64,000 nt of DNA from Mycolicibacterium komanii (GCF_001050035.1 NZ_CVTA01000062.1:222413-286412); one strand, 5' to 3'; positions 26,836-36,054 are shown, numbered from the stretch's first letter. Translations and numbers: made by a program. Notes: a model not told the origin generated them from the sequence alone.

Positions 26836-27290
26836 GAAGCGGCTCCCGTGAGCAGCTCTGTGCGGCCGATCTGCGACACCAGGCTCGCGGAGTCGAAGTA
26901 GATCCGCTCGTTGACGATGCGGTCGTCGGTGAAGAAGAACACCGCGGCCACCGGCACCCGGAACGCCTTACCCGTCGGCGGCAATCCGTAGAACTCGCCG
27001 AGATTGGTTCCCAGCAGGTCGAATTCGACGATCACGGAGTCGTCGGCGACGTGAAATCGCACGTTGTCGTGGCGTTGATCGGGAAACGCGGTGCGGGTGC
27101 TTCGGTAGTAGGCCATCACCTCGTCGTCACCGTCGAAGACCTGGCCGGTGGCCATGATCTCGTAGTGAGGTCGTCCACCGGACTCGTTCTTGAACGTCGC
27201 GAGGGTCTTGTCGAACTCCTTGGTGACCTCGGTGTCCATGTGCACACGGATCACGTCGAGTCGGCGTTGGCGCAGCGCGTCGGTGATCAT
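26832..27290 (-). CDS. NTF2-like/SnoaL (ester cyclase type) protein
   Basis: 152 aa from the ATG at 27290; a GTG at 27299 is possible. Cone-shaped NTF2 fold suggested by [42 protein letters not shown] and [26 protein letters not shown]. This pattern (PPTGK...) is frequent in SnoaL-like ester cyclases and hydrolases. It is translationally coupled to the MBL hydrolase. Confidence 0.83.
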   Translation of the reverse strand: MITDALRQRRLDVIRVHMDTEVTKEFDKTLATFKNESGGRPHYEIMATGQVFDGDDEVMAYYRSTRTAFPDQRHDNVRFHVADDSVIVEFDLLGTNLGEFYGLPPTGKAFRVPVAAVFFFTDDRIVNERIYFDSASLVSQIGRTELLTGAAS

Positions 27291-27318
27291 GCAACGCACT
27301 GTACGGCTGCTCGCGTCG

Positions 27319-27813
27319 TCAGGCTGGCGACTTGACCTCCGCGGCGGTCTGCTGATGCCGGTGCTGCCGCTCGATGGTCGCCAGGTAGAACGCCCAGGCG
27401 AAAGCCGAACTCGCGAACAGGATGAAGCCCAGATACAGCCACGCGTGCTTCACGTCGCGCCTGCGGCCGTCCACGAGCAACCAGGCCGGGAACAGCAGCA
27501 GGCTCATGATCGTGTAGTCCTGGCTGGCCGAGCTGGCGGCCGGGTTGTCATAGCCCAGCGCGATGAACTCCGACCAGCTGCCGGGCCCCCAGACGAAGTT
27601 GTGCAACCCGCCGTGCGGGGCGTACTCGGCGACGAACTGGTTGTTGAAGTAGTAGCCGAGGATGACCGACGCGACGCCCGCGACGTAGTAGAACAGCTCG
27701 AGCTTGGTGACCCGGGGGCCCGAGGAGTAGCGCGCGAAGATCGCCGGGTTCGCCTTGACGATCACGGCCAGCGTGGCGAACCCGAGGACGAGGTGGATGA
27801 TCAACGAAACCAT
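27319..27813 (-). CDS. Membrane protein, DUF2834-like
   Basis: 164 aa with four probable helices: LIIHLVLGFATLAVIVKA, LFYYVAGVASVILGYYF, YTIMSLLLFPAWLLVDG and YLGFILFASSAFAWAFYL. The conserved GYDNPAASSASQDY stretch resembles DUF2834 (FxNPAAS). It is divergent from a TetR gene and shares a 73-base region holding a perfect operator-like palindrome, so it probably belongs to that regulon. Confidence 0.65.
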   Translation of the reverse strand: MVSLIIHLVLGFATLAVIVKANPAIFARYSSGPRVTKLELFYYVAGVASVILGYYFNNQFVAEYAPHGGLHNFVWGPGSWSEFIALGYDNPAASSASQDYTIMSLLLFPAWLLVDGRRRDVKHAWLYLGFILFASSAFAWAFYLATIERQHRHQQTAAEVKSPA

Positions 27814-27838
27814 GTCCGGAGTTTCTCATCACTGAGGC

Positions 27839-27864
27839 AAGTTTTGTCAATATTGACATAACTG
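27839..27864. promoter_or_regulatory. TetR operator 1
   Basis: AAGTTTTGTCA-ATAT-TGACATAACTG on the plus strand; its core TGTCAATATTGACA is a perfect palindrome. It overlaps the -35 (TTGACA) of the tetR promoter, whose -10 TACTTT (27874-27879) ends 7 nt before the tetR ATG. It therefore sits where it can repress tetR and the divergent membrane gene. Confidence 0.75.
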
Positions 27865-27886
27865 GTTTTCGGGTACTTTCATCCAC

Positions 27887-28483
27887 ATGCCCCGTCCGGC
27901 CCAGACCGCTCGCAGCGAGCGCACCCGCGATGCGCTGCGGAAAGCGGCGGTCGTACGGTTCCTTGCGCAGGGCGTGGAGGAGACGTCGGCCGAGCAGATC
28001 GCCGCCGACGCAGGCGTCTCGTTGCGCACCTTCTACCGCCACTTCGCGTCCAAGCACGACCTTCTTTTCGCCGACTACGCCGGCCTGGACTGGTTCCGCT
28101 CGGCGTTGGCCGCCCGTGACCCGAACGAGTCGATCATCGACTCGGTACACGGCGCGATCATGGCTCGCCCGTATGACGACTGGGCCGTCGCGCAGACTGC
28201 GGCACTGCGTGCGCAAGAGCTCGAACCGGGCCGGGTGGTGCGGCACATGCGCCAGGTCGAGGCCGACTTCGCCGAAGCGATTGCCGCTCACCTCGCCGAG
28301 GGCCTTGCGCCGAACGCCTCCATCGACGCGCGGATGCGGATCACGGTCACCGCCCGGTGCATCGCCGCCGCCGTATTCGGCGCGATGGAGGTGTGGATGC
28401 TGGGTGACGAGCGCTCACTTCCGGAGCTGTCGCGGCTCACCGGAGAGGCTTTGCGCGCGTTGGCAGACGGCATCACCGGCTAA
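27887..28483 (+). CDS. TetR-family transcriptional regulator
   Basis: 198 aa, ATG leaderless by the -10 spacing. Helix-turn-helix ETSAEQIAADAGVSLRTFYR then HFASKHDLLFADY. The ligand domain contains EVWMLGDERSLPELSRLTGEA. Identical-type palindromes lie at its promoter and right over its stop codon before the FAD oxidoreductase, implying control of itself, the divergent DUF2834-like gene and the downstream genes. Confidence 0.92.
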   Translation: MPRPAQTARSERTRDALRKAAVVRFLAQGVEETSAEQIAADAGVSLRTFYRHFASKHDLLFADYAGLDWFRSALAARDPNESIIDSVHGAIMARPYDDWAVAQTAALRAQELEPGRVVRHMRQVEADFAEAIAAHLAEGLAPNASIDARMRITVTARCIAAAVFGAMEVWMLGDERSLPELSRLTGEALRALADGITG

Positions 28484-28507
28484 GTTTTGTCATTATTGAC
28501 AAAACTT
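28482..28507. promoter_or_regulatory. TetR operator 2
   Basis: AAGTTTTGTCA-TTAT-TGACAAAACTT: perfect 11-bp arms, sharing nearly every base with operator 1. It overlaps the tetR TAA stop and lies 24 nt before the FAD oxidoreductase ATG. Its right arm supplies a TTGACA -35 (28496-28501). Confidence 0.78.
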
Positions 28508-28530
28508 TGAGCCCGTGTCAGCCTCAGCGA

Positions 28531-30093
28531 ATGACTGACTTCGACGCCATCGTGATCGGTGCCGGGCACAACGGGTTGACCGCGGCGACGCTGTTGCAGA
28601 AGGCAGGCCTGCGCACGCTGTGCCTGGACGCGAAGCTCTACGCCGGGGGCATGGCCTCCACCGTCGAGTTGTTCGACGGGTTCCAGTTCGAGATCGCCGG
28701 CTCGGTGCAGATCCCCACTTCGGCGGTGGTCAGCCGGGAACTCGGGCTCGACACGCTGCCGACCGTGGACCTCGACGTGATGTCGGTGTCGCTGCGCGGC
28801 GTGGGTGAAGAACCATTGGTCTACTACACCGATCCGGTGAAGCTGCTGACGCACATCAACGAGGTGCACGGAGCCGAAGCGGTCAACGGCATGGCCGGTC
28901 TGATGGCGTGGTGCCAGGCGCCAACGCGGGCGTTGGGCCGCTTCGATGCGGGCCGGCCGCCGAAGACGCTCGACGAGATGTACGCCTGCGCGACAAACGA
29001 ATTCGAACGCTCGACCATCACCGACCTGCTGTTCGGCTCGGTCACCGACGTGCTCGACCGCTATCTTCCGGACAAGGAGAAGAACGGCGCGCTGCGCGGC
29101 ATGCTGGCGCTGCTGGCCTGCAACACCACCTATCGCGGACCGGCCACCCCGGGCACGGCCGCCGCCCTGGCGTACGGGTTCGCCGTCCCCGACGAGAACG
29201 CGCTACTGGTCAAGAAACTGCGCGGCGGCATCGGAGCCCTCACATCGCATCTGTGCGACGGGTTCACCGCGAGCGGCGGCGAACTGCGGTTGCGGAGCAA
29301 GGTCGTCGAGGTGACGGTCGCCGACGCCCGGGTGACCGGGGTGCGGCTCGAGGACGGTACCTCGCTGTCGGCCCCGATCGTCGTCTCCGGCGTCGCGCCC
29401 GACCTCACCGTCAACGGTCTCGTCGACTCCAGCGCGGTACCCGCCGATGTGCGAGACCGCTTCTCGCGCACGGACCACCGGGGCAGCTATCTGCAGATGC
29501 ATTTCGCGCTCGACGGCATTCCGGAGTTCGCGGCGCCCTACGAATTGCTCAACGACCCCGCGATGCAGTCCAATATCGGCATCTTCAGCACGCCCGAGGA
29601 ACTGCAACAACAGTGGGAGGACGCTCGGCGCGGCATCGTGCCCACCGACCCGTCGATCGCGCTGCAGATTCCCTCGGTCAACGATCCGGGCCTGGCGCCG
29701 CCCGGCAAGCACGCGGCGTCGGCGTTCTCGCTGTGGTTTCCGATCCAGGAGGGCGAACACGGCTACGGCGAGATGAAGGCCGAGATGGGCAAGCGGGTGA
29801 TCGAGAAGATCACCCGGCTGGCGCCCAACTTCGAGCGTCTCATCCTTCGCCACACGACCTTCACGCCCAAACACATGGGCACCATGTTCGGTGCGCCCGG
29901 CGGCGACTACTGCCACGGCCTGATCCACCCCGACCAGATCGGGCCGAATCGACCCGGCCCCAAAGGCTATGTCGATCAACCGATTCCGATCGACGGTCTG
30001 TACCTGGCCAGCGCCGGCTGCCATGGCGGCCCTGGCATCACGTTCATCCCCGGCTACAACGCGGCCAAGCAGGCGCTCGCCGACATGTCTTGA
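28531..30093 (+). CDS. FAD-dependent oxidoreductase (phytoene desaturase/PYROXD2-like)
   Basis: 520 aa. N-terminal dinucleotide fold IVIGAGHNGLTAATLLQKAG, C-terminal FAD motif GLYLASAGCHGGPGITFIPG, then AAKQALA. Length and pattern match the carotenoid desaturase/retinol saturase-like amine oxidase superfamily; substrate unknown. It follows TetR operator 2. Confidence 0.87.
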   Translation: MTDFDAIVIGAGHNGLTAATLLQKAGLRTLCLDAKLYAGGMASTVELFDGFQFEIAGSVQIPTSAVVSRELGLDTLPTVDLDVMSVSLRGVGEEPLVYYTDPVKLLTHINEVHGAEAVNGMAGLMAWCQAPTRALGRFDAGRPPKTLDEMYACATNEFERSTITDLLFGSVTDVLDRYLPDKEKNGALRGMLALLACNTTYRGPATPGTAAALAYGFAVPDENALLVKKLRGGIGALTSHLCDGFTASGGELRLRSKVVEVTVADARVTGVRLEDGTSLSAPIVVSGVAPDLTVNGLVDSSAVPADVRDRFSRTDHRGSYLQMHFALDGIPEFAAPYELLNDPAMQSNIGIFSTPEELQQQWEDARRGIVPTDPSIALQIPSVNDPGLAPPGKHAASAFSLWFPIQEGEHGYGEMKAEMGKRVIEKITRLAPNFERLILRHTTFTPKHMGTMFGAPGGDYCHGLIHPDQIGPNRPGPKGYVDQPIPIDGLYLASAGCHGGPGITFIPGYNAAKQALADMS

Positions 30094-30132
30094 GCCGGTT
30101 TCCCCGCCCTCCGCACCGGGAATGCGGCGGGC

Positions 30133-31116
30133 ATGGGAATCACGGTGGCGGTGACCGGGCCGACGGGCGAGATCGGCAAGTCGGCGGTGCAGGCGCTCGA
30201 GGACGTCGCCGAGGTGGACAAGATCGTCGGGATGGCCCGCCGGCCCTTCGACCCGGCCGAGCACGGTTGGACGAAGACGACGTACCTGCAGGGCGACATC
30301 CTCGACCGGGACGCCGTCGACGCGCTTGTCGGGCGCGCGGACGTCGTGGTCCATCTCGCCTTCATCATCATGGGCTCGCGGGAGGAAAGCGCGCGCATCA
30401 ACCTGGCGGGCACCCGCAACGTCTTCGAGGCGGCGGTGGCGGCCGAGCGCCCGCGGCGGTTGGTGTACACGTCGTCGGTCGCCGCCTACGGATATCACTC
30501 CGACAACCCGGTTCCGATCACCGAGGACGTGCCGCCGCGAGGATCGCCCGAGCACTACTACTCCGAGCAGAAGGCCGAGTGCGAGGCGGCGCTCGCCGAC
30601 ATCGTGGGCGGCTCGTCGCTTCAGGTGTATGTGCTGCGGCCCTGCATCGTCGCGGGCCCGAAAGCGCCCGCTCTGGCCGACAACATGCCGTGGACCCGGC
30701 TGCCCGGTCCGGTCAAGCGCTTATCCGGCGCCGTTCCGCTGTTGAAGACACCCGTTCCGGATCCCGGCATTCCGTTGCAGTTGGTCCATCACGACGACGT
30801 GGCGGCCGCGATCGCGTTGGCCGCCACCACATCGGCGCCGCCGGGTGCGTACAACATCGCGGGCGACGGGCTGATCTCGTTGTCGGACGTGGCCCGCGAG
30901 CTCGGCGCCCGAGGCGTGCGCGTGCCGAAGGTCGCCGCGACCGTGGCGTCGGAAGTCGTCGCGCGACTGCCGTTCGTCCCGTCGGCGCTCGAGTGGTTGC
31001 ACGTCGGCCGCACCTCGGTGGTCATGGACACCACCAAGGCGAAGACTCAGCTAGGCTGGGATCCGAAATACACTGCGGCGCAGACACTGCGGGAGTTGGC
31101 GGACTCCCTGCGCTGA
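30133..31116 (+). CDS. NAD-dependent epimerase/dehydratase (extended SDR)
   Basis: 327 aa. Rossmann motif VAVTGPTGEIGKSAVQAL (the usual GxxGxxG), catalytic Tyr and Lys in HYYSEQKAECE, and an IAGPKAP segment. The C-terminus (TSVVMDTTKAKTQLGWDPKY) fits sugar-nucleotide or 3-beta-HSD-like extended SDRs. It is 40 bases after the FAD oxidoreductase and probably cotranscribed. Confidence 0.87.
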   Translation: MGITVAVTGPTGEIGKSAVQALEDVAEVDKIVGMARRPFDPAEHGWTKTTYLQGDILDRDAVDALVGRADVVVHLAFIIMGSREESARINLAGTRNVFEAAVAAERPRRLVYTSSVAAYGYHSDNPVPITEDVPPRGSPEHYYSEQKAECEAALADIVGGSSLQVYVLRPCIVAGPKAPALADNMPWTRLPGPVKRLSGAVPLLKTPVPDPGIPLQLVHHDDVAAAIALAATTSAPPGAYNIAGDGLISLSDVARELGARGVRVPKVAATVASEVVARLPFVPSALEWLHVGRTSVVMDTTKAKTQLGWDPKYTAAQTLRELADSLR

Positions 31117-31117
31117 G

Positions 31118-31306
31118 TCACTGCGTGGGATCGCCGGTGTCGGCGGGGCCGCCCGGTGTCGCGCCGCCCTCATCCGACCAGTCCACGCCTTCCTGGTCGG
31201 AATCGTCGGTGCCCCTGGCCGGGTCGCTCTGCACGTCGTCGTCGGCGTTCGCGGGCCCCGCGTCGGTGTCGGCGGTGCCGGGATTGTCCTTCTTGTCGTC
31301 ACTCAC
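31118..31306 (-). CDS. Small acidic, probably disordered protein
   Basis: 62 aa from a GTG at 31306: VSDDKKDNPGTADTDAG and on. Almost all Asp, Gly, Pro, Ser, Thr and Glu with one Trp. It converges on the epimerase gene, one base from its stop. Short, low-complexity and without a family, but a similar short ORF is often annotated in mycobacteria. Confidence 0.5.
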   Translation of the reverse strand: MSDDKKDNPGTADTDAGPANADDDVQSDPARGTDDSDQEGVDWSDEGGATPGGPADTGDPTQ

Positions 31307-31341
31307 CGGCGCTGGATACCCGCCGGATAAGGGTTTCAGTC

Positions 31342-31689
31342 TCAGCGGCTCCGCAACTGGGTCATCCAATCGACGGGCACCCTGCCGCGCGGACCGGGTG
31401 CGGTCTGGCGCTCCGGACGGGATTGCGGCGCCGCGAGCGGTGGACCGTCGTAATACTCGTTGGTGGCGTAGTTCCAGAACCAGTCCTCACCCGGCTCGAA
31501 CGACCTGATGATCGGATGGCCGGTCTCGCGCCAATGTGCCGACGCATGGCGCGCCAACGAGTCGTCGCAGCACCCGATGTGACCGCACGCCGCGCATCGG
31601 CGCAGATGCACCCACCAACCGCCCACCGCGTCGCATTCGGCGCATCCGGTGCCGCTCGGCGGGACCGACGGGTCCACTGCAGCGTCCAT
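31342..31689 (-). CDS. UBP-type zinc finger protein
   Basis: 115 aa from the ATG at 31689. Zinc ligands are CAECDAVGGWWVHLRRCAAC (two CxxC pairs), then GHIGCC and HASAHWRETGHP. The pattern is that of the ubiquitin-specific-protease zinc finger (ZnF-UBP), followed by EDWFWNYATNEYYDGPPL. In bacteria this occurs as a stand-alone protein of unknown role. Confidence 0.82.
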   Translation of the reverse strand: MDAAVDPSVPPSGTGCAECDAVGGWWVHLRRCAACGHIGCCDDSLARHASAHWRETGHPIIRSFEPGEDWFWNYATNEYYDGPPLAAPQSRPERQTAPGPRGRVPVDWMTQLRSR

Positions 31690-31832
31690 AGCCGGTGAGC
31701 CTACCGATCGCCGCGAATCTCGCTGGCAAGACAAAGACTCAGCTAGATCCGATCTCGATGAAGGAAACCAAAGCCATTGGGGCGACCAGCGAATCCTGCT
31801 CGTTGAAGAGGTAGTTCTCCCGCCCACCCCCG

Positions 31833-31861
31833 TTGACAGCTAACACCGGGTCTCTTAGCGT
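31833..31861 (+). promoter_or_regulatory. mce operon promoter
   Basis: TTGACA (31833-31838), 17-nt spacer, TAGCGT (31856-31861): near-consensus for the housekeeping sigma factor. The start would be near 31868, leaving about 140 nt of 5' leader. The rest of the 31690-32008 gap shows only the mini-ORF at 31895. Confidence 0.65.
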
Positions 31862-31894
31862 CCCGCGCAGTCTGACGACGACGGGGATGGCGAC

Positions 31895-31978
31895 ATGAAT
31901 TGTGTTCCGGAGCGCTCGCGCGCGGCGATGCTGCCGCTCTCGTCGTCATGTGCGCTCGCCTCCCGACGAACGAGGTGA
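31895..31978 (+). CDS. Possible uORF in the mce leader
   Basis: 27 codons from an ATG preceded by GGGGATGG: MNCVPERSRAAMLPLSSSCA, then LASRRTR and TGA. It sits entirely inside the predicted mce 5' leader and ends 30 nt before the yrbEA ATG. Coding is not proven. Confidence 0.25.
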   Translation: MNCVPERSRAAMLPLSSSCALASRRTR

Positions 31979-32008
31979 TCCGGTGCAGCAGTTGCTCGGT
32001 CGCCGATC

Positions 32009-32773
32009 ATGACCGGGGCGGCCTGGTCCAGGCCAGCCGTCGCCATGGGCGACTTCGTGGTGCTGGCGGGCGAGACGTTCGCCGCGATGTTTCGCGCACC
32101 CTTCGCCTGGCGTGAGTTGATCGACCAGATCTGGTTCGTCGCGCGGGTGTCGATCGTGCCCACCCTCGTGCTGTCGATCCCCTACACGGTGTTGATCGTG
32201 TTCACCCTGAACATCGTGCTGATCGAGGTCGGGGCGGGTGATCTCTCGGGGGCCGGCGCCGCGCTGGCGTCGGTGACCCAGGTGGGTCCGGTCGTCACGG
32301 CGATCGTCGTCTCGGGTGCCGGGTCCACCGCCATGTGCGCCGACCTGGGCGCCAGGACCATCCGCGAGGAGATCGACGCGATGAGGGTGATCGGCGTCAA
32401 TCCCGTTCAGGCGCTGGTGGTTCCGCGCGTCATCGCCGCGACATTCGTGGCGCTGATGCTGTACTCGGTGGTGGCGGTCGTCGGGTTGACCGGCAGCTAC
32501 TTTTTCGTGGTCTTCATCCAGGACGTCACCCCCGGTGCGTTCGTCGCGGGGATGACGCTGTTGACCGGCCTGCCGCAGGTGATCGTGTCGCTCGTCAAGG
32601 CGTTGTTGTTCGGCCTCTCGGCGGGCCTCATAGCCTGCTACAAGGGTCTGCACGTCGGCGGTGGACCGACCGCTGTCGGTACCGCGGTCAACGAGACCGT
32701 CGTCTTCGCTTTCATGGCGCTGTTCCTGATCAACATCCTGGCCACCGCATTCGGTGTGAAGGTCGCGCCGTGA
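32009..32773 (+). CDS. yrbEA: Mce permease YrbEA (MlaE-like)
   Basis: 254 aa; ATG at 32009 lacks a clear ribosome site and ATG 32045 is an alternative. MlaE/DUF140 permease: about five helices, with the cytoplasmic signature STAMCADLGARTIREEIDAM and the C-terminal AVNETVVFAFMALFLINI. First gene of the mce operon; pairs with YrbEB as the inner-membrane part of a lipid importer that works with an MceG-type ATPase encoded elsewhere. Confidence 0.93.
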   Translation: MTGAAWSRPAVAMGDFVVLAGETFAAMFRAPFAWRELIDQIWFVARVSIVPTLVLSIPYTVLIVFTLNIVLIEVGAGDLSGAGAALASVTQVGPVVTAIVVSGAGSTAMCADLGARTIREEIDAMRVIGVNPVQALVVPRVIAATFVALMLYSVVAVVGLTGSYFFVVFIQDVTPGAFVAGMTLLTGLPQVIVSLVKALLFGLSAGLIACYKGLHVGGGPTAVGTAVNETVVFAFMALFLINILATAFGVKVAP

Positions 32774-33636
32774 GTGAGGTGGTGAGCGGGCCGCCGGCGG
32801 CGAGGACGACAGAGGCCGTGACCAAAGCGCTCACCAGGGTCATCGACACCACGCGCAGGCTGGGGGAACAGACCGCGTTCTACGGCCAGGCGCTGGCGTC
32901 GACCCTCGACGCCGTCCGGCGTTATCCGACCATGGTGCTGCGCCAGATCGCCGGTATGGGGATCGGAACCGGCGCGCTCGCCGTCATCGGTGGCACGGTG
33001 GTGATCATCGGGTTCCTCACCCTGTCCACGGGAGCGCTGATTGCAGTTCAGGGTTACAACACCTTGTCCAACGTCGGAATCGAGGCGCTCACCGGATTCC
33101 TCGGCGCATTCCTGAACGTCCGGTTCATCGCGCCCGCGACGGCGGGAGTGGCCCTCGCCGCGACCATCGGGGCGGGGGCCACCGCCCAGATCGGCGCCAT
33201 GCGCATCAACGAAGAGATCGACGCGCTCGAGGTGATGGGCATCCGGGTCATCACCTATCTGGCCTCCACCCGCATCGTCGCCGGCGTGGTCGCGGTCATC
33301 CCCATCTACACCGTCGCCGTGCTGATGTCGTTCCTGGCCACCCGATTTGGAACGACCGTGATCTACGGCCAGTCCGCGGGCGTGTACGACCATTACTTCT
33401 CGACGTTCCTGCATCCGACCGATCTGCTGTGGTCCTTCGTCGAGGCGGTGACGATGGCGGCCGCGGTCATGGCCGTCCACACCTACTACGGCTACACCGT
33501 GACCGGCGGACCGGCCGGGGTCGGTGAGGCCGTCGGCCGCGCGGTGCGCATGTCGATCACCGCCGGCGTCTTCATCCTGCTGACCATCACGCTGTCGGTG
33601 TACGGGCAGTCCGGCAACTTCCACCTGTCGGGGTGA
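32770..33636 (+). CDS. yrbEB: Mce permease YrbEB (MlaE-like)
   Basis: 288 aa, GTG overlapping the yrbEA stop (GTGA). A long cytoplasmic N-terminus precedes the MlaE domain with QIGAMRINEEIDALEVMGIR, the counterpart of the YrbEA motif. Partner permease of the Mce importer. Confidence 0.93.
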   Translation: MSEVVSGPPAARTTEAVTKALTRVIDTTRRLGEQTAFYGQALASTLDAVRRYPTMVLRQIAGMGIGTGALAVIGGTVVIIGFLTLSTGALIAVQGYNTLSNVGIEALTGFLGAFLNVRFIAPATAGVALAATIGAGATAQIGAMRINEEIDALEVMGIRVITYLASTRIVAGVVAVIPIYTVAVLMSFLATRFGTTVIYGQSAGVYDHYFSTFLHPTDLLWSFVEAVTMAAAVMAVHTYYGYTVTGGPAGVGEAVGRAVRMSITAGVFILLTITLSVYGQSGNFHLSG

Positions 33637-33640
33637 TGCC

Positions 33641-35026
33641 ATGAGCGACAGCAGGATCAACTCGTCACGCCGCGGCCAGATCGACCCGATCTGGTGGGCG
33701 CCCGTGCTGTTCCTCGTGGCCGCGGCCCTGATCGCGATGACCGCCCTGCTGTTCTCCGGCGCGTTGCGTCGATCGGTGCCGCTGACCCTGATCTCTGACC
33801 GGGCCGGCCTGGTGATGGAGGACGGCGCGAAGGTGAAACTGCGCGGTGTTCAGATCGGCGAGGTTCGCACCATCGGCGTCGAGACCATGTCGGACGGTGA
33901 CGCCTCGAGACTGGCGCTCAAGATCGACCCCGGCCCGTTCGCCTTGCTGCCGAACAATGTCGAAGCGCAGATCAAGGCCAGCACCGCGTTCGGCGCGAAA
34001 TACGTCGAGCTCTCCATTCCGCCCGACGCGAGCAGCGACCCCCTGAAACCGGGATCGGTCCTGCGCTCGCGCAACGTCACCGTCGAGGTCAACACGGTGT
34101 TCGAGAACCTGCAATCGGTGGTGCAGTCCATCGATCCGGCCAAGCTGAACGCGGTGCTGTCCGCGGTGGCCGAATCTCTGCGGGGCAAGGGCGACGTCAT
34201 CGGGCAGGCGATCACCGATTCCAACGACGTCCTGCTGGCGGTGAACCCGCGGATGGACACGATCCAGCGAGACTGGCAACTGTTCGGTGAGACGACCCGA
34301 GCGTATTCCGATGCCGCACAGAACATCTTGTCTGTCCTCGATTCGTTCACCGCCACCAGCGCGACCATCTCGTCACGTGCGGGAGCGCTGGACCAACTGC
34401 TGTTGTCTGCGGTCGGATTCTCCCGCTCCGGTATCGACACGATCGGCGCAAACGAGCCTGTCCTGGTGCGGGCCGTCAACACGATGGCGCCGACCACCGC
34501 GTTGCTCGAGAAGTACTCGCCGACGTACACCTGCCTGTTCATGGGCGCTCAGTGGTTTCTGGAAAACGGTGGACGAGACGCGCTGGGCGGCAACGGTAAA
34601 TCGGTGATCATGGACGCCGCGCTCCTCGCGGGCGACGACCCCTACCGCTATCCGGACCACCTTCCACGGGTCAACGCCAAGGGCGGACCCGGCGGCAAAC
34701 CGAGCTGCGGCTCCCTGCCCGACGTCGGCAAGAACTATCCGGTGAAATATCTCGTCACCGATACCGGATTCGGCACGGGCCTGGACGTCCGGCCCAATCC
34801 CGGAATCGGATTCCCCGGTTTCGCCAACTACTTCCCGGTGACCAAGGCGATTCCCGAGCCGCCGCGGATCCGCTATCCCGGGGGGCCGGCGCCCGGGCCG
34901 CTTCCGGCTTATCCGGGCGAACCGCCCTACGGCGCACCCCGTTTCGCGCCCGACGGGTCGCCGTTGCTCTATCCGCCGGTCGGTCCACCGGTGCCCGCGG
35001 GCCCGCCCCCGGGGGGAGCGCCATGA
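33641..35026 (+). CDS. mceA: MceA-family protein
   Basis: 461 aa. One N-terminal helix (about 17-38), then the MCE/MlaD domain (SDRAGLVMEDGAKVKLRGVQ, IGEVRT) and a long alpha-helical region. The last 80 residues are Pro/Gly rich (GGPAPGPLPAYPGEPP). Mce proteins form an extracellular tube for lipids. Starts 4 bases after yrbEB. Confidence 0.93.
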   Translation: MSDSRINSSRRGQIDPIWWAPVLFLVAAALIAMTALLFSGALRRSVPLTLISDRAGLVMEDGAKVKLRGVQIGEVRTIGVETMSDGDASRLALKIDPGPFALLPNNVEAQIKASTAFGAKYVELSIPPDASSDPLKPGSVLRSRNVTVEVNTVFENLQSVVQSIDPAKLNAVLSAVAESLRGKGDVIGQAITDSNDVLLAVNPRMDTIQRDWQLFGETTRAYSDAAQNILSVLDSFTATSATISSRAGALDQLLLSAVGFSRSGIDTIGANEPVLVRAVNTMAPTTALLEKYSPTYTCLFMGAQWFLENGGRDALGGNGKSVIMDAALLAGDDPYRYPDHLPRVNAKGGPGGKPSCGSLPDVGKNYPVKYLVTDTGFGTGLDVRPNPGIGFPGFANYFPVTKAIPEPPRIRYPGGPAPGPLPAYPGEPPYGAPRFAPDGSPLLYPPVGPPVPAGPPPGGAP

Positions 35027-36054
35027 GGCGCAGGGGAACCGGGCAGGTACTCACCCGGGTGGTGTTGTTCACAGCGATGTGCATCGCGTTCATGTTCGTG
35101 TTGATGACGGTGTTCGGGCAGTTCCGCTTCGATTCACGAGCCACCTACAGCGCGGTGTTCACCAATGTGTCCGGGCTCAAAGGCGGCAACTTCGTGCGGA
35201 TCGCGGGTGTCGAGGTCGGCAAGGTCAAGAAAATGACCCTGCACAAGGACGGCACGGTCACCGTCGAGTTCGCCATCGATAAGGGGCTCACACTGACCGA
35301 AGGCACCAAGGCCGCGGTGCGCTACGAGAACCTGATCGGCGACCGGTATCTGTCACTCGAACAGGGTGTTGGCTCAGTGCGCAAACTGCAGCCAGGACAG
35401 AAGATTCCGCTCGCACGCACCTCACCCGCCCTGGATATCGACGCGCTGCTCGGTGGCTTCCGGCCGTTGTTCCGCGCGCTGGATCCCGACCAGGTCAACG
35501 CCCTGTCCGGGGAACTGCTGCGAGTGTTCCAGGGGCAGGGCGGCACGATCGCGTCGGTCTTGGCGCACACCTCCACGCTGACGTCGAAGCTGGCGGGTCG
35601 CGACGAGCTCATCGGTCAGGTCATCGACAACCTCAACACCGTGCTCGGCACGTTCGCGAACCGTGACGACCAGTTCTCCGCAGGGCTGGACAAACTCTCG
35701 CAACTCGCTGAGGGGCTCGCCGAGCGCAAGTCCGACATCGCGACCGGAACGGCTTACCTGAATGCGGCGGCCGGCACGGTCGCCGACCTGCTGACCGAGG
35801 CCCGTCAGCCGATCAGGGACACCGTCACCGAGGCCGACCGGTTCGCCGCACAGGTGCTTTCCGACCACGAATACTTCGATGACTTGCTCAAGACCCTGCC
35901 GGACGCCTATCAGGTCCTTGCGCGACAGGGCCTCTACGGCGATTACTTCGGCTTCTACCTCTGCGACGCGATTCTCAAGGTCAACGGAAAGGGCGGCGAA
36001 CCGGTGTTCGTCAAACTCGTCGGGCAGAGTACCGGGCGGTGTGCGGCCAAATGA
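35023..36054 (+). CDS. mceB: MceB-family protein
   Basis: 343 aa, ATGA overlap with mceA. Signal anchor (about 8-30), MCE domain SAVFTNVSGLKGGNFVRIAG and VEVGKVKKM, helical part and a short C-terminus ending in the Cys-containing STGRCAAK. Confidence 0.93.
   Translation: MRRRGTGQVLTRVVLFTAMCIAFMFVLMTVFGQFRFDSRATYSAVFTNVSGLKGGNFVRIAGVEVGKVKKMTLHKDGTVTVEFAIDKGLTLTEGTKAAVRYENLIGDRYLSLEQGVGSVRKLQPGQKIPLARTSPALDIDALLGGFRPLFRALDPDQVNALSGELLRVFQGQGGTIASVLAHTSTLTSKLAGRDELIGQVIDNLNTVLGTFANRDDQFSAGLDKLSQLAEGLAERKSDIATGTAYLNAAAGTVADLLTEARQPIRDTVTEADRFAAQVLSDHEYFDDLLKTLPDAYQVLARQGLYGDYFGFYLCDAILKVNGKGGEPVFVKLVGQSTGRCAAK

Noticed and set aside
28908..31508. 866-codon open frame on the plus strand
   Set aside because: Arg/Gly/Ala-rich shadow of the FAD oxidoreductase and epimerase genes in another frame.
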